The notes under the pieces were generated by a model. The model saw only the letters and a list, made by a program, of their open reading frames with translations, did not search any database and was not told the origin of the DNA. The translations under genes and the position numbers were made by a program. This document shows positions 47,143 to 55,628 of a DNA stretch of 64,000 nucleotides, piece by piece (the stretch's first letter is position 1; each line of letters starts with the position of its first letter). The DNA lies in contig NZ_LARW01000077.1 in the NCBI RefSeq assembly GCF_000971055.1, positions 1 to 64,000 on the forward strand, written 5' to 3'. The DNA comes from Sphingomonas sp. SRS2. GTDB taxonomy: Bacteria; Pseudomonadota; Alphaproteobacteria; Sphingomonadales; Sphingomonadaceae.

Positions 47143-48387
47143 ATGCCGCCGCCTTTGACGATTTCGAACCGGGCCGCAGCGATGAAGCCGTCCGCGAGTA
47201 TCGCGGCGAAAAAGATCGTCGCTGATCTCCAGGCGGCTGGGCAGAAAATTGTCGATCTGACGATCGGCGAACCCGATATCGCGACCCCTTCCCACATCAT
47301 CGCCGGCGCGCTCAAGGCGATGCGCGCAGGGGACACGCATTACACGGCATCGGGCGGTCAGCCGGCGCTTCGCCGCGCAATCGCCGAGACGATCAAGCGG
47401 GAAAAGGGGCTGGATTGCAGCTCCGACAACGTCGTGGTCGGGAGCGGAGCGAAACAACTGATCTTCGAGGCCTTCGCGGCGACGCTGAATCCGGGCGACG
47501 AGGTCGTTATCCCTGCGCCCTATTGGGTGTCTTACCCAGACATCGCCACCCTGCACGGCGGCAGCCCCGTCATTGTCACCTGCGGTCAGGATGTCGGGTT
47601 CAAGCTGACCCCGTTGAAACTCGAAGCGGCCATTACGCCGCGCACCCGCTGGCTCGTTCTCAATTCACCGAACAATCCGACCGGCGCAGTCTATTCGCGA
47701 GCGGAATTGAACGATCTCGCTGAAGTCCTGCGCCGTCATCCGCATGTCTGGGTGATGACCGACGAGATATACGAATATCTCTGCTATGACGGCGCCCGTG
47801 CGCCCAGTCTCGTTGAGGTCGCGCCTTTCCTCTTCGATCGGGCGCTGATGATCAACGGCACGTCGAAGGCCTATGCGATGACCGGCTGGCGCATCGGCTA
47901 CGCCACCGGCCCCAAGGCGTTGATCGACGTCATCATCAAGATGATCGGACAGAGCACGACCTGCGCCAGTTCGGTCGGTCAGGCAGCGGCACTCGTCGCG
48001 CTGATCGGCGACCAGAGCTGTGTTGGCGACGCAGCCGAGATGTATCGGGCGCGACGCGACCACATGCTGAAAATCCTTTCGGAAGCTCCGGGCTTAGCGC
48101 TGAATTCGCCGTCGGGCGCTTTCTATCTCTATGTCGACGTCTCGGCTTTGCTGGGCAGGACCTCCCCGGCCGGCAAGCTGATCGAGACCGATCTGGATTT
48201 CTCCCTTTATCTGCTGGAGGAGGCCAAGGTGGCGGTGCTCGATGGCGGTGCTTACGGCCTCTCGCCTTACCTTCGCGTGTCATTCGCAGCGTCGCCGGAG
48301 GCGGTTGAGGCGGGCAGCAGGTCCATCGTCGAGGCATGTAGGGCGTTGGTCGGGCAAGCGAGCGCATCGGGAGGCATGCATGCATAA
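47143..48387 (+). CDS. Class I/II PLP-dependent aminotransferase
   Basis: A 414-residue aspartate-aminotransferase-fold enzyme. LTIGEPDI, NSPNNPTGAVYS, the PLP Lys in NGTSKAYAMTGWRIGYATG and the C-terminal Arg region (YLRVSFAASPEAVE) are present. It is of the AspC type I-alpha group. It is the first intact gene after operator B and overlaps the RraA-like gene by 8 bp. Confidence 0.92.
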   Translation: MPPPLTISNRAAAMKPSASIAAKKIVADLQAAGQKIVDLTIGEPDIATPSHIIAGALKAMRAGDTHYTASGGQPALRRAIAETIKREKGLDCSSDNVVVGSGAKQLIFEAFAATLNPGDEVVIPAPYWVSYPDIATLHGGSPVIVTCGQDVGFKLTPLKLEAAITPRTRWLVLNSPNNPTGAVYSRAELNDLAEVLRRHPHVWVMTDEIYEYLCYDGARAPSLVEVAPFLFDRALMINGTSKAYAMTGWRIGYATGPKALIDVIIKMIGQSTTCASSVGQAAALVALIGDQSCVGDAAEMYRARRDHMLKILSEAPGLALNSPSGAFYLYVDVSALLGRTSPAGKLIETDLDFSLYLLEEAKVAVLDGGAYGLSPYLRVSFAASPEAVEAGSRSIVEACRALVGQASASGGMHA

Positions 48388-49024
48388 CGGTCCCCGCACC
48401 ACTGCCGACCCGGACACGCTCGAAAGCCTAGTCGCGGCGTATAAGCGCAGCTCCACGGCGATCATCAGCGACAATCTCGACCGGCTGCCCGGCGCGATCG
48501 ACATCCGGCCCTTTCATCGGGTGAAGGAGGTCATGGTCGGTCCCGCCCTGACGGTCCGCGTCGCCGCGGGCGATAACCTGGCTATTCACAAAGCGCTGGA
48601 TCTCGTGAAGCCAGGCGATGTGGTCGTGGTCGACGGCGATGGCGACGTCAGCCGCGCCCTAGTCGGCGAAATCATGATGACCATCGCGCAGGTACGCGGC
48701 GCGGCCGGCTTCGTCATCAATGGCGCAATCCGTGATCTTCATGCCTTCGTGCAATCAGGATTCCCGTGTTTCGCACGTGCCGCCATCCATCGCGGGCCTT
48801 TCAAAAACGGGCCCGGCGACATCAACGTTAAGGTATCGATCGGCGGCATGATCGTCGAGCCAGGCGACATCGTTGTTGGTGACGAGGACGGAGTCGTCGC
48901 ATTTCCGCAAGCAATCGCAGCGGACCTTCTGAAAGCGGTGCACGCCCAGGAGGCCCGGGAAGAGGACATACTGCGCAGCATTCGAGACGGCAGCTATACC
49001 GGTGCCTATGGGACAAAGTCCTAG
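48380..49024 (+). CDS. RraA-like aldolase / oxaloacetate decarboxylase family protein
   Basis: A 214-residue RraA-fold protein. It shows GPALTVRVAAGDNLAIHKAL, VVDGDGDVSRALVGEIM (metal-site GD), GFVINGAIRDLHAF and GGMIVEPGDIVVGDEDGVVAFP. In this group, enzymes cleave 4-hydroxy-4-methyl-2-oxoglutarate or decarboxylate oxaloacetate; regulation of RNase E is the less common role. The start at ATG 48380 overlaps the aminotransferase stop, so a 2-oxo acid formed by the aminotransferase is a plausible substrate. Confidence 0.88.
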   Translation: MHNGPRTTADPDTLESLVAAYKRSSTAIISDNLDRLPGAIDIRPFHRVKEVMVGPALTVRVAAGDNLAIHKALDLVKPGDVVVVDGDGDVSRALVGEIMMTIAQVRGAAGFVINGAIRDLHAFVQSGFPCFARAAIHRGPFKNGPGDINVKVSIGGMIVEPGDIVVGDEDGVVAFPQAIAADLLKAVHAQEAREEDILRSIRDGSYTGAYGTKS

Positions 49025-49099
49025 CGGCGGAAGGGAGAGCTAATCGTCTCGCCCGGAACGACCAGCCTTCTCAGTTCGGCGTCGTCCATCGGGTTGGGG

Positions 49100-49984
49100 T
49101 CAGCGGTAAGGCTCTTCCGTCCACCAGGGGAAATAGTCGGGCATGTCGCGGGAGACCTGATCAGGGAAATGCGCAGTGCGTTTTTCAAAGAACGCCGTGA
49201 CACCCTCGGCCGCATCGTGGCTCTTGCTGCGCGAGAACACACCGCGGCTCTCTACCCGGTGGGCCTCCATCGGGTGGGTCATACCCAAGCCGCGCCACAG
49301 CATCTGTCGCGTCAATGCGGTCGACACCGGCGCGGTGTGGTCCACGATTTCACGCGCCAGGGCATGGGCGGCGCCCAACAGATTCTCTGCTGGATGCAGT
49401 CGCGAGACGAGCCCGCCCGCCAGGGCTTCGCGCGCGTCGAATATCCGGCCCGTACAACACCATTCCAAAGCCTGGCCAATACCCACGATCCGCGGGAGAA
49501 AGTAGGATGAAGCGCCCTCCGGTACGATCCCACGCCGCGCGAAAACGAAGCCGAAGCGCGCTGTGTCGCTCGCCAGTCTGACATCCATCGGCAACAGCAT
49601 CGTCGCGCCGATACCGATCGCCGGACCATTGACGGCACCGATGATCGGCTTCTTCAGTTCGAACATACGCAGCGTCATACGCCCGCCGCCGTCGCGGATC
49701 GTGTCCGAGCTGTAATCGATATCTCCGTTTGGCAGCCGCGGTTCGTCGCCGGAACCGACCCTGAACCCGTCAACGCCGTCGCTGATGTCGGCTCCCGAGC
49801 AGAACGCCTTGCCATCGCCCGTAACGATGACGGCACGAACATCGTCATCCTTGTCGACGACGTCGAACGCATCGATCAACTCATGCATCATTTCCGTCGT
49901 GTACGCGTTCAAATATCCCGGACGGGACAAGGTGATCGTCGCAACACCGGACGCCACTTCATAGCGGATCGTATTATACGCCAT
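49100..49984 (-). CDS. Enoyl-CoA hydratase/isomerase (crotonase)
   Basis: A 294-residue crotonase. It has ITLSRPGYLNAYT, the oxyanion segment AFCSGADISD, and a GPAIGIGATMLLPMDVRLAS helix; a C-terminal segment ends ...PYR. The catalytic Glu pair is only partly clear (RRGIVPEGASSYFLPRIVG carries one Glu). AAGGA precedes the start. It is convergent with the RraA-like gene and lies 48 bp downstream of the transporter gene on the same strand. Confidence 0.9.
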   Translation of the reverse strand: MAYNTIRYEVASGVATITLSRPGYLNAYTTEMMHELIDAFDVVDKDDDVRAVIVTGDGKAFCSGADISDGVDGFRVGSGDEPRLPNGDIDYSSDTIRDGGGRMTLRMFELKKPIIGAVNGPAIGIGATMLLPMDVRLASDTARFGFVFARRGIVPEGASSYFLPRIVGIGQALEWCCTGRIFDAREALAGGLVSRLHPAENLLGAAHALAREIVDHTAPVSTALTRQMLWRGLGMTHPMEAHRVESRGVFSRSKSHDAAEGVTAFFEKRTAHFPDQVSRDMPDYFPWWTEEPYR

Positions 49985-50032
49985 ACGCCGTTCATCCTTA
50001 TAGCCGACACCAAGCTGTTAGCGCATCGGGCT

Positions 50033-51052
50033 CTATTGCGTTGCCGGGGCTCCGGGCTGGCGCGTAACGGCATCAGGTGTGCCCTGTTGATCGGCCTTGG
50101 CGCCATAGCGTCTGGCCAGCACGGCGCAGACGATCAGCTGGATCTGATGAAACAGCATCAACGGCAGCAGAACGAGGCTCAGTTGCGGCCCGGGGAAAAG
50201 CAGGCTCGCAATCGGCAGGCCGCTGGCGAGCGACTTCTTCGATCCACAGAATTGGAGGACGATGCGATCCTCGACGGAAAGCGACAACGGGCGCCTTCCG
50301 ATAAAGTCGGTCAGGATCAGGACAATCGCCAGCAGAAGCGTCAAGATGCCCATCAGGATCAGCAGATGTGAAATGCTCACTCCGCCCCAGACATTTTCCA
50401 CCGTCCCTTTCGAAAAGGCGACATAGATGATCAGCAGGATCGAGCCACGATCCGCATAGCCCAAAACCTGTTTGTGGCGCTGAATCCATTCGCCGATCCA
50501 CGGCCGAACGAGTTGGCCTACCAGAAATGGCGCGAGAAGTTGCAACATGATGTCGCGGAACACATCGAAAGACAGGGTGACCCCGCTGGTCTGAAACAGC
50601 CAGCCGACCAGCAGCGGACTGATGAAAACACCCAATATGTTCGACAGCGATGCGGCGCACAGCGCAGCCGCGACGTTGCCCCGTGCAATTGATGTAAATG
50701 CGATCGACGACTGCACCGTCGACGGCATCAGGCTCAAGACCACTACCCCGACCAGAAGGGCATGGGGCAGCATGCCGGCCATGATGTGACTGAAACCGAC
50801 CCCGAGGAGGGGAAAGAGCGCAAAAGTGCACAGTAGAACCGCAATCTGCAGCTTCCATTGGATGAGCCCCGCAACCGCTGCTTTTGGCGACAGTCGCGTG
50901 CCATAGAGAAAGAACAGGAAGGCGATCGCGACGTCTGCTGTCGTCGCGGCGATCGTTGCGCCTCTTCCGTAGACGGGCGCCACCGCCGCCACGACGATCG
51001 TGGCCACCATGAGTGCGATATATGGATCCAGCAACTTCAGCATCTTCTTCAT
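50033..51052 (-). CDS. BASS-superfamily transporter (SBF-like, YfeH type)
   Basis: A 339-residue membrane protein with about nine or ten helices. FFLYGTRLSPKAAVAGL, LMPSTVQSSIAFTSIARGN and FCGSKKSLASGLPIASLLF are family-specific motifs of the PF13593 group. It may import an organic acid for the island. Start 51052 (MKKML) faces the LysR gene across 80 bp. Confidence 0.88.
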   Translation of the reverse strand: MKKMLKLLDPYIALMVATIVVAAVAPVYGRGATIAATTADVAIAFLFFLYGTRLSPKAAVAGLIQWKLQIAVLLCTFALFPLLGVGFSHIMAGMLPHALLVGVVVLSLMPSTVQSSIAFTSIARGNVAAALCAASLSNILGVFISPLLVGWLFQTSGVTLSFDVFRDIMLQLLAPFLVGQLVRPWIGEWIQRHKQVLGYADRGSILLIIYVAFSKGTVENVWGGVSISHLLILMGILTLLLAIVLILTDFIGRRPLSLSVEDRIVLQFCGSKKSLASGLPIASLLFPGPQLSLVLLPLMLFHQIQLIVCAVLARRYGAKADQQGTPDAVTRQPGAPATQ

Positions 51053-51109
51053 GCCGTTTATTGTTCCATCAAAAGCTCGTAATTGTAAATGTCGATAGCC
51101 CACATTACT

Positions 51110-51130
51110 GTTATCATGTTATGGAATAAC
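51110..51130. promoter_or_regulatory. LysR-type T-N11-A site
   Basis: GTTAT-N11-ATAAC is a perfect 5-bp dyad with the N11 spacing of LysR recognition sites. It lies in the divergent gap between the transporter and the LysR gene, ending 2 bases before the LysR start, so self-regulation and control of the transporter are both possible. Confidence 0.45.
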
Positions 51131-51132
51131 CA

Positions 51133-52002
51133 ATGGTGCTTGACCCGGTCTGGTTGCAGAGCTTCGTCGCAGTGGCGCGCACGCTTAATTTCACGCTGGC
51201 GGGTGCAAGTCTGAATTTGCGGCAATCGACAGTGAGTGAGCATGTCAGGAAATTGGAAGCTTCCTGCGGAGCGCGGCTGTTCATCCGCGACACGCACTCG
51301 GTAAGACTGACGTCCGACGGCGAAGCGATGGTGGGCTTTGCTCGCTCGATCCTGGATACCAATGATCGGGCCCTGCGTCATTTTTCGCGCGCCGAAATAA
51401 GCGGGTCGGTGCGTTTGGGAGTGACCGAGGACGTCGTGCTGGCGGGATTGCCCGAGCTCCTGCGACGATTCAAGGGAGAGCATCCTCGCGTCAGTTTGGA
51501 ACTGATCATCGGACTGAGCGAAAATCTGCGTCAATCACTGGAACTTGGCATGCTCGACCTCGCGTTCATCAAGCGAAGGTCCGGCGAGACGCAGGGCGAA
51601 CTCGTCTGGCGGGAGCCGTTGATCTGGATCGCCGAGTCAGGCTTCATCTTGGACACCGCGCAACCGGTTCCACTGATTGTGTTGACGCCCCCCGCGATCA
51701 CCCGGACGGCTGCACTGATGGCGCTGGAGAGCGTCGGCAGCAATTGGCAGGTGGTCTGCACTAGCGAAACCCAGAGCGGTATCCATGCCGCCCTCGCCGC
51801 AGGTCTTGGCGTCGCGCCACATGCGCGGTCACTCGTCCCTCCCGGTTTGGCGGAAATCGCTTCCAATGACCTGCCGCCGCTCGGGGATGTCGAGTTCGTG
51901 GTGCTGGCCGGCAGGCAGGGGCACCGCAATCCGGCACGCGCCCTTGTCGATGCGATCAAGCAGAATGGCTGGCTGCTGCGCCGAACAGGTGCCCGGAGCT
52001 GA
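51133..52002 (+). CDS. LysR-family regulator
   Basis: A 289-residue LTTR. The winged HTH is WLQSFVAVARTLNFTLAGASLNLRQSTVSEHVRKLE-like (residues about 7-42), followed by a linker and a periplasmic-binding-fold effector domain (about 90-285). It is divergent from the BASS transporter and lies 1 bp ahead of the kinase-like gene, suggesting it controls both. Confidence 0.93.
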   Translation: MVLDPVWLQSFVAVARTLNFTLAGASLNLRQSTVSEHVRKLEASCGARLFIRDTHSVRLTSDGEAMVGFARSILDTNDRALRHFSRAEISGSVRLGVTEDVVLAGLPELLRRFKGEHPRVSLELIIGLSENLRQSLELGMLDLAFIKRRSGETQGELVWREPLIWIAESGFILDTAQPVPLIVLTPPAITRTAALMALESVGSNWQVVCTSETQSGIHAALAAGLGVAPHARSLVPPGLAEIASNDLPPLGDVEFVVLAGRQGHRNPARALVDAIKQNGWLLRRTGARS

Positions 52003-52003
52003 C

Positions 52004-53227
52004 ATGCCGGACCGGTACGATGTTCGGCGGCGCGGTCGCAGCGTGCCAAGCCATGCAGCGGAACATATCATCGACACATCCGCGTCGGCGGCGCAGGAGA
52101 TTCGCCTGCCGGGTCTGATGCCCTTCGCCAGCGACCAGGAAGCGCGCGAAGTCATCGATCTCGTTACCGAGGTTCTGAACGATGCGTTTGCTGGCATCCG
52201 GAGGCACATGCCCAACGGCATAACGCTTGCGATGCTGAGTGGAGGGCGCAGCGGAGCGTATATATTCAAGGCCGCACTGCTAGCCGAAGACGATCAAACA
52301 TCCGGCGGTTTTTCAGCGGTGGTGAAAATCGCGCCGCTCGGCGCCGGAATTTCGGAAAAGGCGAACTATGATCAGTTCGTCCGCCCTTTTCTGCCAACCG
52401 CTTGTCGGCCCGAACTATACGGCTTCGCCACGGCGCATGATCGCGCCGCGCTTTGCTATTCGTTCTTGGGGGACGGCGACAAAGCGGAAACGCTGACCGA
52501 CCGCCTTGCCGCCGGAGATCTCGCGTCCCTCGATTCCGTCCTATCTTCGCTTTTCGAGACGCTGCACCGATGCTGGTACGGTGCAGGCCAGGCGCAGGCT
52601 GAGACGGATCTGGCCCACTATTATCTGGCGCGCTATTTCAGGGATTCAGGGTCGGCGACAGCAGCCGAGACCGTGCTGTTCGGCTATGCTGCGCGATATT
52701 TCGGTGCGCGACGATGCGTCCAAGGATATCGGATCGGCGACACCGTGTTCCGACCCATTTGCGAGACACTGTTCGCTGGTCACGCCGCTCGTACCTATAC
52801 GAGCTGCGTTCTTCACGGTGATCTGAACTCGGACAACATCATCCTCCGCCGCGGTCGCAAACTGGCGGGGTTGGTCGATTTCCAGCGAACCGGCCGCGGA
52901 CATGTCTTCCACGATCTTGTGGCTATCGAACTGAGCGTACGGATAAACGATCCGTCAGATGCATCGTTCGACGACATTTTGGAGATAGAGCGGCTGATCG
53001 CACTCGGTGAACAATGCGTGCGTTCACACCCCTATGCAGCGGCGATATTCAGTATCCGCGATACCGCGCTCCGACTTTTTGATCTGGATGCGGTGCCTTC
53101 GACATATCAATTCGCCGTCGCCAGCATCGGCCTGCGGTTGATGAAGGCGATCGATCTCTCCGACGCGGCGCGCGCCAGAATCACAGCGAGCGTGCTATGG
53201 AGCGCAAGGAGCCTGACAGAACACTGA
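52004..53227 (+). CDS. APH/choline-kinase-fold phosphotransferase
   Basis: A 407-residue protein. The catalytic loop VLHGDLNSDNII (His about 271) and the metal motif LVDFQRTG place it in the aminoglycoside/choline kinase fold. The N-terminal part has GGRSGAYIFKAALL and VVKIAP, a glycine loop and Lys. The domain order resembles the APH-like TCAD9 domain of bacterial ternary-complex conflict systems, but that is a weak resemblance. It starts one base after the LysR stop, so the two are co-translated. Confidence 0.7.
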   Translation: MPDRYDVRRRGRSVPSHAAEHIIDTSASAAQEIRLPGLMPFASDQEAREVIDLVTEVLNDAFAGIRRHMPNGITLAMLSGGRSGAYIFKAALLAEDDQTSGGFSAVVKIAPLGAGISEKANYDQFVRPFLPTACRPELYGFATAHDRAALCYSFLGDGDKAETLTDRLAAGDLASLDSVLSSLFETLHRCWYGAGQAQAETDLAHYYLARYFRDSGSATAAETVLFGYAARYFGARRCVQGYRIGDTVFRPICETLFAGHAARTYTSCVLHGDLNSDNIILRRGRKLAGLVDFQRTGRGHVFHDLVAIELSVRINDPSDASFDDILEIERLIALGEQCVRSHPYAAAIFSIRDTALRLFDLDAVPSTYQFAVASIGLRLMKAIDLSDAARARITASVLWSARSLTEH

Positions 53228-53449
53228 AGCGCCGATGTTCAGCGGCCAATGCAACCGTCCAACGGCTCCTTTTTACCGGTAGCCGCAGGCTAGGATAAGG
53301 AAGGGCGGGCCGCGCAGCCACAACGATGTTCAAACCCGCGGCTCCAACGAAACACTCTTCAAGAGCGTCGATTCCGAATGCACGCACAGGTGTTTCGCGA
53401 CGTCCACATGACGCAGAAGCCGGACATCGTCGGGTAAAGATGCGCGCGC

Positions 53450-53950
53450 CTATTCCTTCGTCCAATATTGTCTTGCGTCGCCGTTGAAGTCGGGATCGCC
53501 AGCCAAATAGAAAGCATCCCATTTCGGACCGTTAGACAGCTCCCAATGCTCGACGGCGATGCCGTCTTCAAAGCGCCATGCGCCCATTCCGATGCGCTCC
53601 CAGACATGGTCGCCGCGCGTCGTGCGGGAGCGGAAGTGGAGGATACCATAGGTGTCATCTGCCAGGATCTGGTGGACCTCTATGATCGACACGTCGCCAC
53701 CATCGCTTAGCGAGGCGCGACGGCGACTGTAGGCCTTCATGAATGCCATGTCGCCTGTCACGGCCAGCCGTACGCCCCCTGTATGAATGATGAGATCCGG
53801 CGACATCCGCGCCATATGCTTGGCGATATGTGCAGCGTGACGATGGTCGCGTTCCTCAGCAGTCAGACTTGCATCCGCGGCATCGCCTCCCGGGCTCACA
53901 TTGTAGATTTCGGCTAGCCAGAGCGCATTGGGGTGATCAGCTGTCAGCAT
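53450..53950 (-). CDS. NTF2-like (SnoaL-type) protein
   Basis: A 166-residue protein. Segments such as MARMSPDLIIHTGG, FMKAYSRRRASLSDGG and WRFEDGIAVEHWELSN fit a cone-shaped NTF2 fold with a catalytic or ligand pocket. Start 53950 is preferred: AAGGA precedes it; the frame is open to 54172 with no recognised homology. Operator C lies 360 bp upstream and points towards it. The 53228-53449 gap has no gene I can see. Confidence 0.72.
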   Translation of the reverse strand: MLTADHPNALWLAEIYNVSPGGDAADASLTAEERDHRHAAHIAKHMARMSPDLIIHTGGVRLAVTGDMAFMKAYSRRRASLSDGGDVSIIEVHQILADDTYGILHFRSRTTRGDHVWERIGMGAWRFEDGIAVEHWELSNGPKWDAFYLAGDPDFNGDARQYWTKE

Positions 53951-54310
53951 AACAATCCTTGATTTCAATATGTTGCGAATGCTCGCCCCTGCTGTGCGGG
54001 CATGGTCGGTGGTCCGCTCAGGCGGTAAATTGTCGGCAAAAAACCCGGGGGTCGCCTCTCCGTCCACGCCGAAAGGCAACAGCTTGGTGAGATCGCGATG
54101 AGCCTGGCGCGGCAAAGCATTCCTACCCATTGCCCAGGCAATGTCGGGCAAGACATAAGAACTTCCAATCACGACCTAACGCCCCATCAGTGCACCTCGA
54201 TCAGCAAGTCTCCAGGGCGGTCCAGCGAGGAGGAGCCCGGCCTCCCTCACCGCCTTTGGCGGGCATTCAAGCCAGACTTGCTCTTCGCTACCGGAGCGCT
54301 ATTCTTAGCG

Positions 54311-54346
54311 ATAAGAGATGTTAATGCATCTTATTTTTTTCGTCAA
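54311..54346 (-). promoter_or_regulatory. Operator C between the NTF2-like and TetR genes
   Basis: ATAAGAG-N10-ATCTTAT (54311-54334) overlaps a minus-strand promoter with TTGACG at 54341-54346 and TAACAT as -10 with a 17-base spacer. It would drive the NTF2-like gene. It lies 25 bp before the TetR start, so binding would also repress TetR. From 53951 to 54310 I see no gene, only an open frame without recognised homology. Confidence 0.65.
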
Positions 54347-54358
54347 CTAGGATGCAAG

Positions 54359-55006
54359 ATGAGTCTTGAAGGGACGACGAAGCAGGGCGAGGAGCAGGGA
54401 CGGGGCGTCAAAACACGACGGCGCGGTGCCGAGCTCGAAGATGCGCTGCTGGATGCGGCGTGGACGGAACTGCTTCGAGGAGGCTATTCTGCCTTCACGA
54501 TCGAAGGCGTGGCGCTGCAGGCGCAGACCAGCCGACCGGTCATCGCGCGGCGCTGGCCCAACCGTGGCGATCTCGCACTGGCGGCGTTCAAGCATCATAT
54601 CGAGCGCAAGCCGCTTACTGTCCCGGACGAAAGCGACATCCGCACCGAACTCATTCAGTATATCGTCGAACTTTACGAGCGTGATTTCCCCGTCGTGATG
54701 ATGATGTGGACCCAGATGGACGAATATTATCGCGAGGAATCGTCCTCGCCTGCGCGTTTTCGCGAGACCTTGCTCGCAGGGCGCGTGTCGGCTGTCAGGT
54801 TCTTGTTAGAGCGGGCGGCCCGACGCGGTGAGATCGATACGGGCAAGCTCACGCAGATGGTCATCTCAATTCCCGCCGCATTTCTCGCCTTCATTGCGGC
54901 AACGCAAGCGAACATCGATATCCGCGGAGCTGTGGAAGAAATGATCGACACGGTTTTCCTTCCGCTGATCGCATCGAAAAAATACCTCCGCGCCCGACAA
55001 ATCTAA
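54359..55006 (+). CDS. TetR-family repressor of the island (inferred)
   Basis: A 215-residue regulator. A long Lys/Arg-rich N-terminus precedes the HTH (LEDALLDAAWTELLRGG, FTIEGVALQAQTSRPVIARRW) and a helical C-terminal ligand domain (about 80-210). AGGATG precedes ATG 54359. It sits next to operator C, and the same operator recurs at 42068, 47086 and 55159, so it probably represses the whole island and is released by a pathway compound. Confidence 0.9.
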   Translation: MSLEGTTKQGEEQGRGVKTRRRGAELEDALLDAAWTELLRGGYSAFTIEGVALQAQTSRPVIARRWPNRGDLALAAFKHHIERKPLTVPDESDIRTELIQYIVELYERDFPVVMMMWTQMDEYYREESSSPARFRETLLAGRVSAVRFLLERAARRGEIDTGKLTQMVISIPAAFLAFIAATQANIDIRGAVEEMIDTVFLPLIASKKYLRARQI

Positions 55007-55152
55007 CTGTCTGCGAAGCGCTTGGCCGCGCTAACCACCATCGCGGACGTCGATTTATCAGGTTGGCGCGGATGACGCGCTGATCGGTCGCGGCTCGCCC
55101 GTAAACGATTCTCGATGCGATCGTCCGAATTTAAATACCCGCACGCCGAGGC

Positions 55153-55182
55153 TTGACGATAAGATCGTTAAAAGTATCTTAT
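55153..55182 (+). promoter_or_regulatory. Island promoter/operator D (before VOC-GGT)
   Basis: TTGACG (55153) overlaps a perfect ATAAGAT-N10-ATCTTAT (55159-55182), with TATCTT as a possible -10 at 55175. It is 34 bp before the VOC gene. Confidence 0.72.
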
Positions 55183-55215
55183 ATCGATATTGTCTTGAGC
55201 TGGGTGAGAAAGAGA

Positions 55216-55623
55216 ATGCCACCACTTCGACTGGATCATGTCACGCTCTCGAGCGGGTGCATCGATGATACGATCGCTTTTTACGGCGACATTCTCGCTT
55301 TGCGGCCCGGCCACCGCCCTCCGCTCGAGGCAAATGGGGTTCCTGTTCCCGGCGCATGGCTTTATGCCGAGGGTGGCGACTATCCGATCCTGCATATAAT
55401 CGATCGCGAGCCCGTCGAGGGCCCCACCGGGGCCTTCCATCATTTTGCCTTTCGAGGCACGGGGTTGCTCGCTTTCCTCGATCATCTCCGCAGCCATGCG
55501 GTTGAATTCAAGGCGGCGCCTGTCGCCGACACCGCCGATACGCAGGTTCATTTCTTCGACCCAAACGGCGTCAAGATCGAGATGATCTTCGCCGAGCGCG
55601 CCGATCCGTCGGCGCTGAACTGA
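55216..55623 (+). CDS. VOC-family protein (glyoxalase/dioxygenase fold)
   Basis: A 135-residue protein beginning LRLDHVTLSSGCIDDTIAFYGDIL, with AFHHFAFRG and HFFDPNGVKIEM as second-half motifs. Metal ligands would be the His in LDHVT, the His in FHHFAF and Glu in KIEMIF. It may be a dioxygenase, an isomerase or an epimerase. It is the first gene after operator D and lies 5 bp before the gamma-glutamyltransferase gene. Confidence 0.85.
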   Translation: MPPLRLDHVTLSSGCIDDTIAFYGDILALRPGHRPPLEANGVPVPGAWLYAEGGDYPILHIIDREPVEGPTGAFHHFAFRGTGLLAFLDHLRSHAVEFKAAPVADTADTQVHFFDPNGVKIEMIFAERADPSALN

Positions 55624-55628
55624 CCCCG

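Noticed and set aside
48380-49024. RraA as RNase E regulator
   Set aside because: The metal-site and PGDIVVGDEDG motifs and its overlap with an aminotransferase favour an aldolase/decarboxylase role.
53951-54172. 74-residue N-terminal extension of the NTF2-like protein
   Set aside because: No recognisable homology and no better ribosome site than AAGGA before 53950; it may be a chance open frame in the leader.
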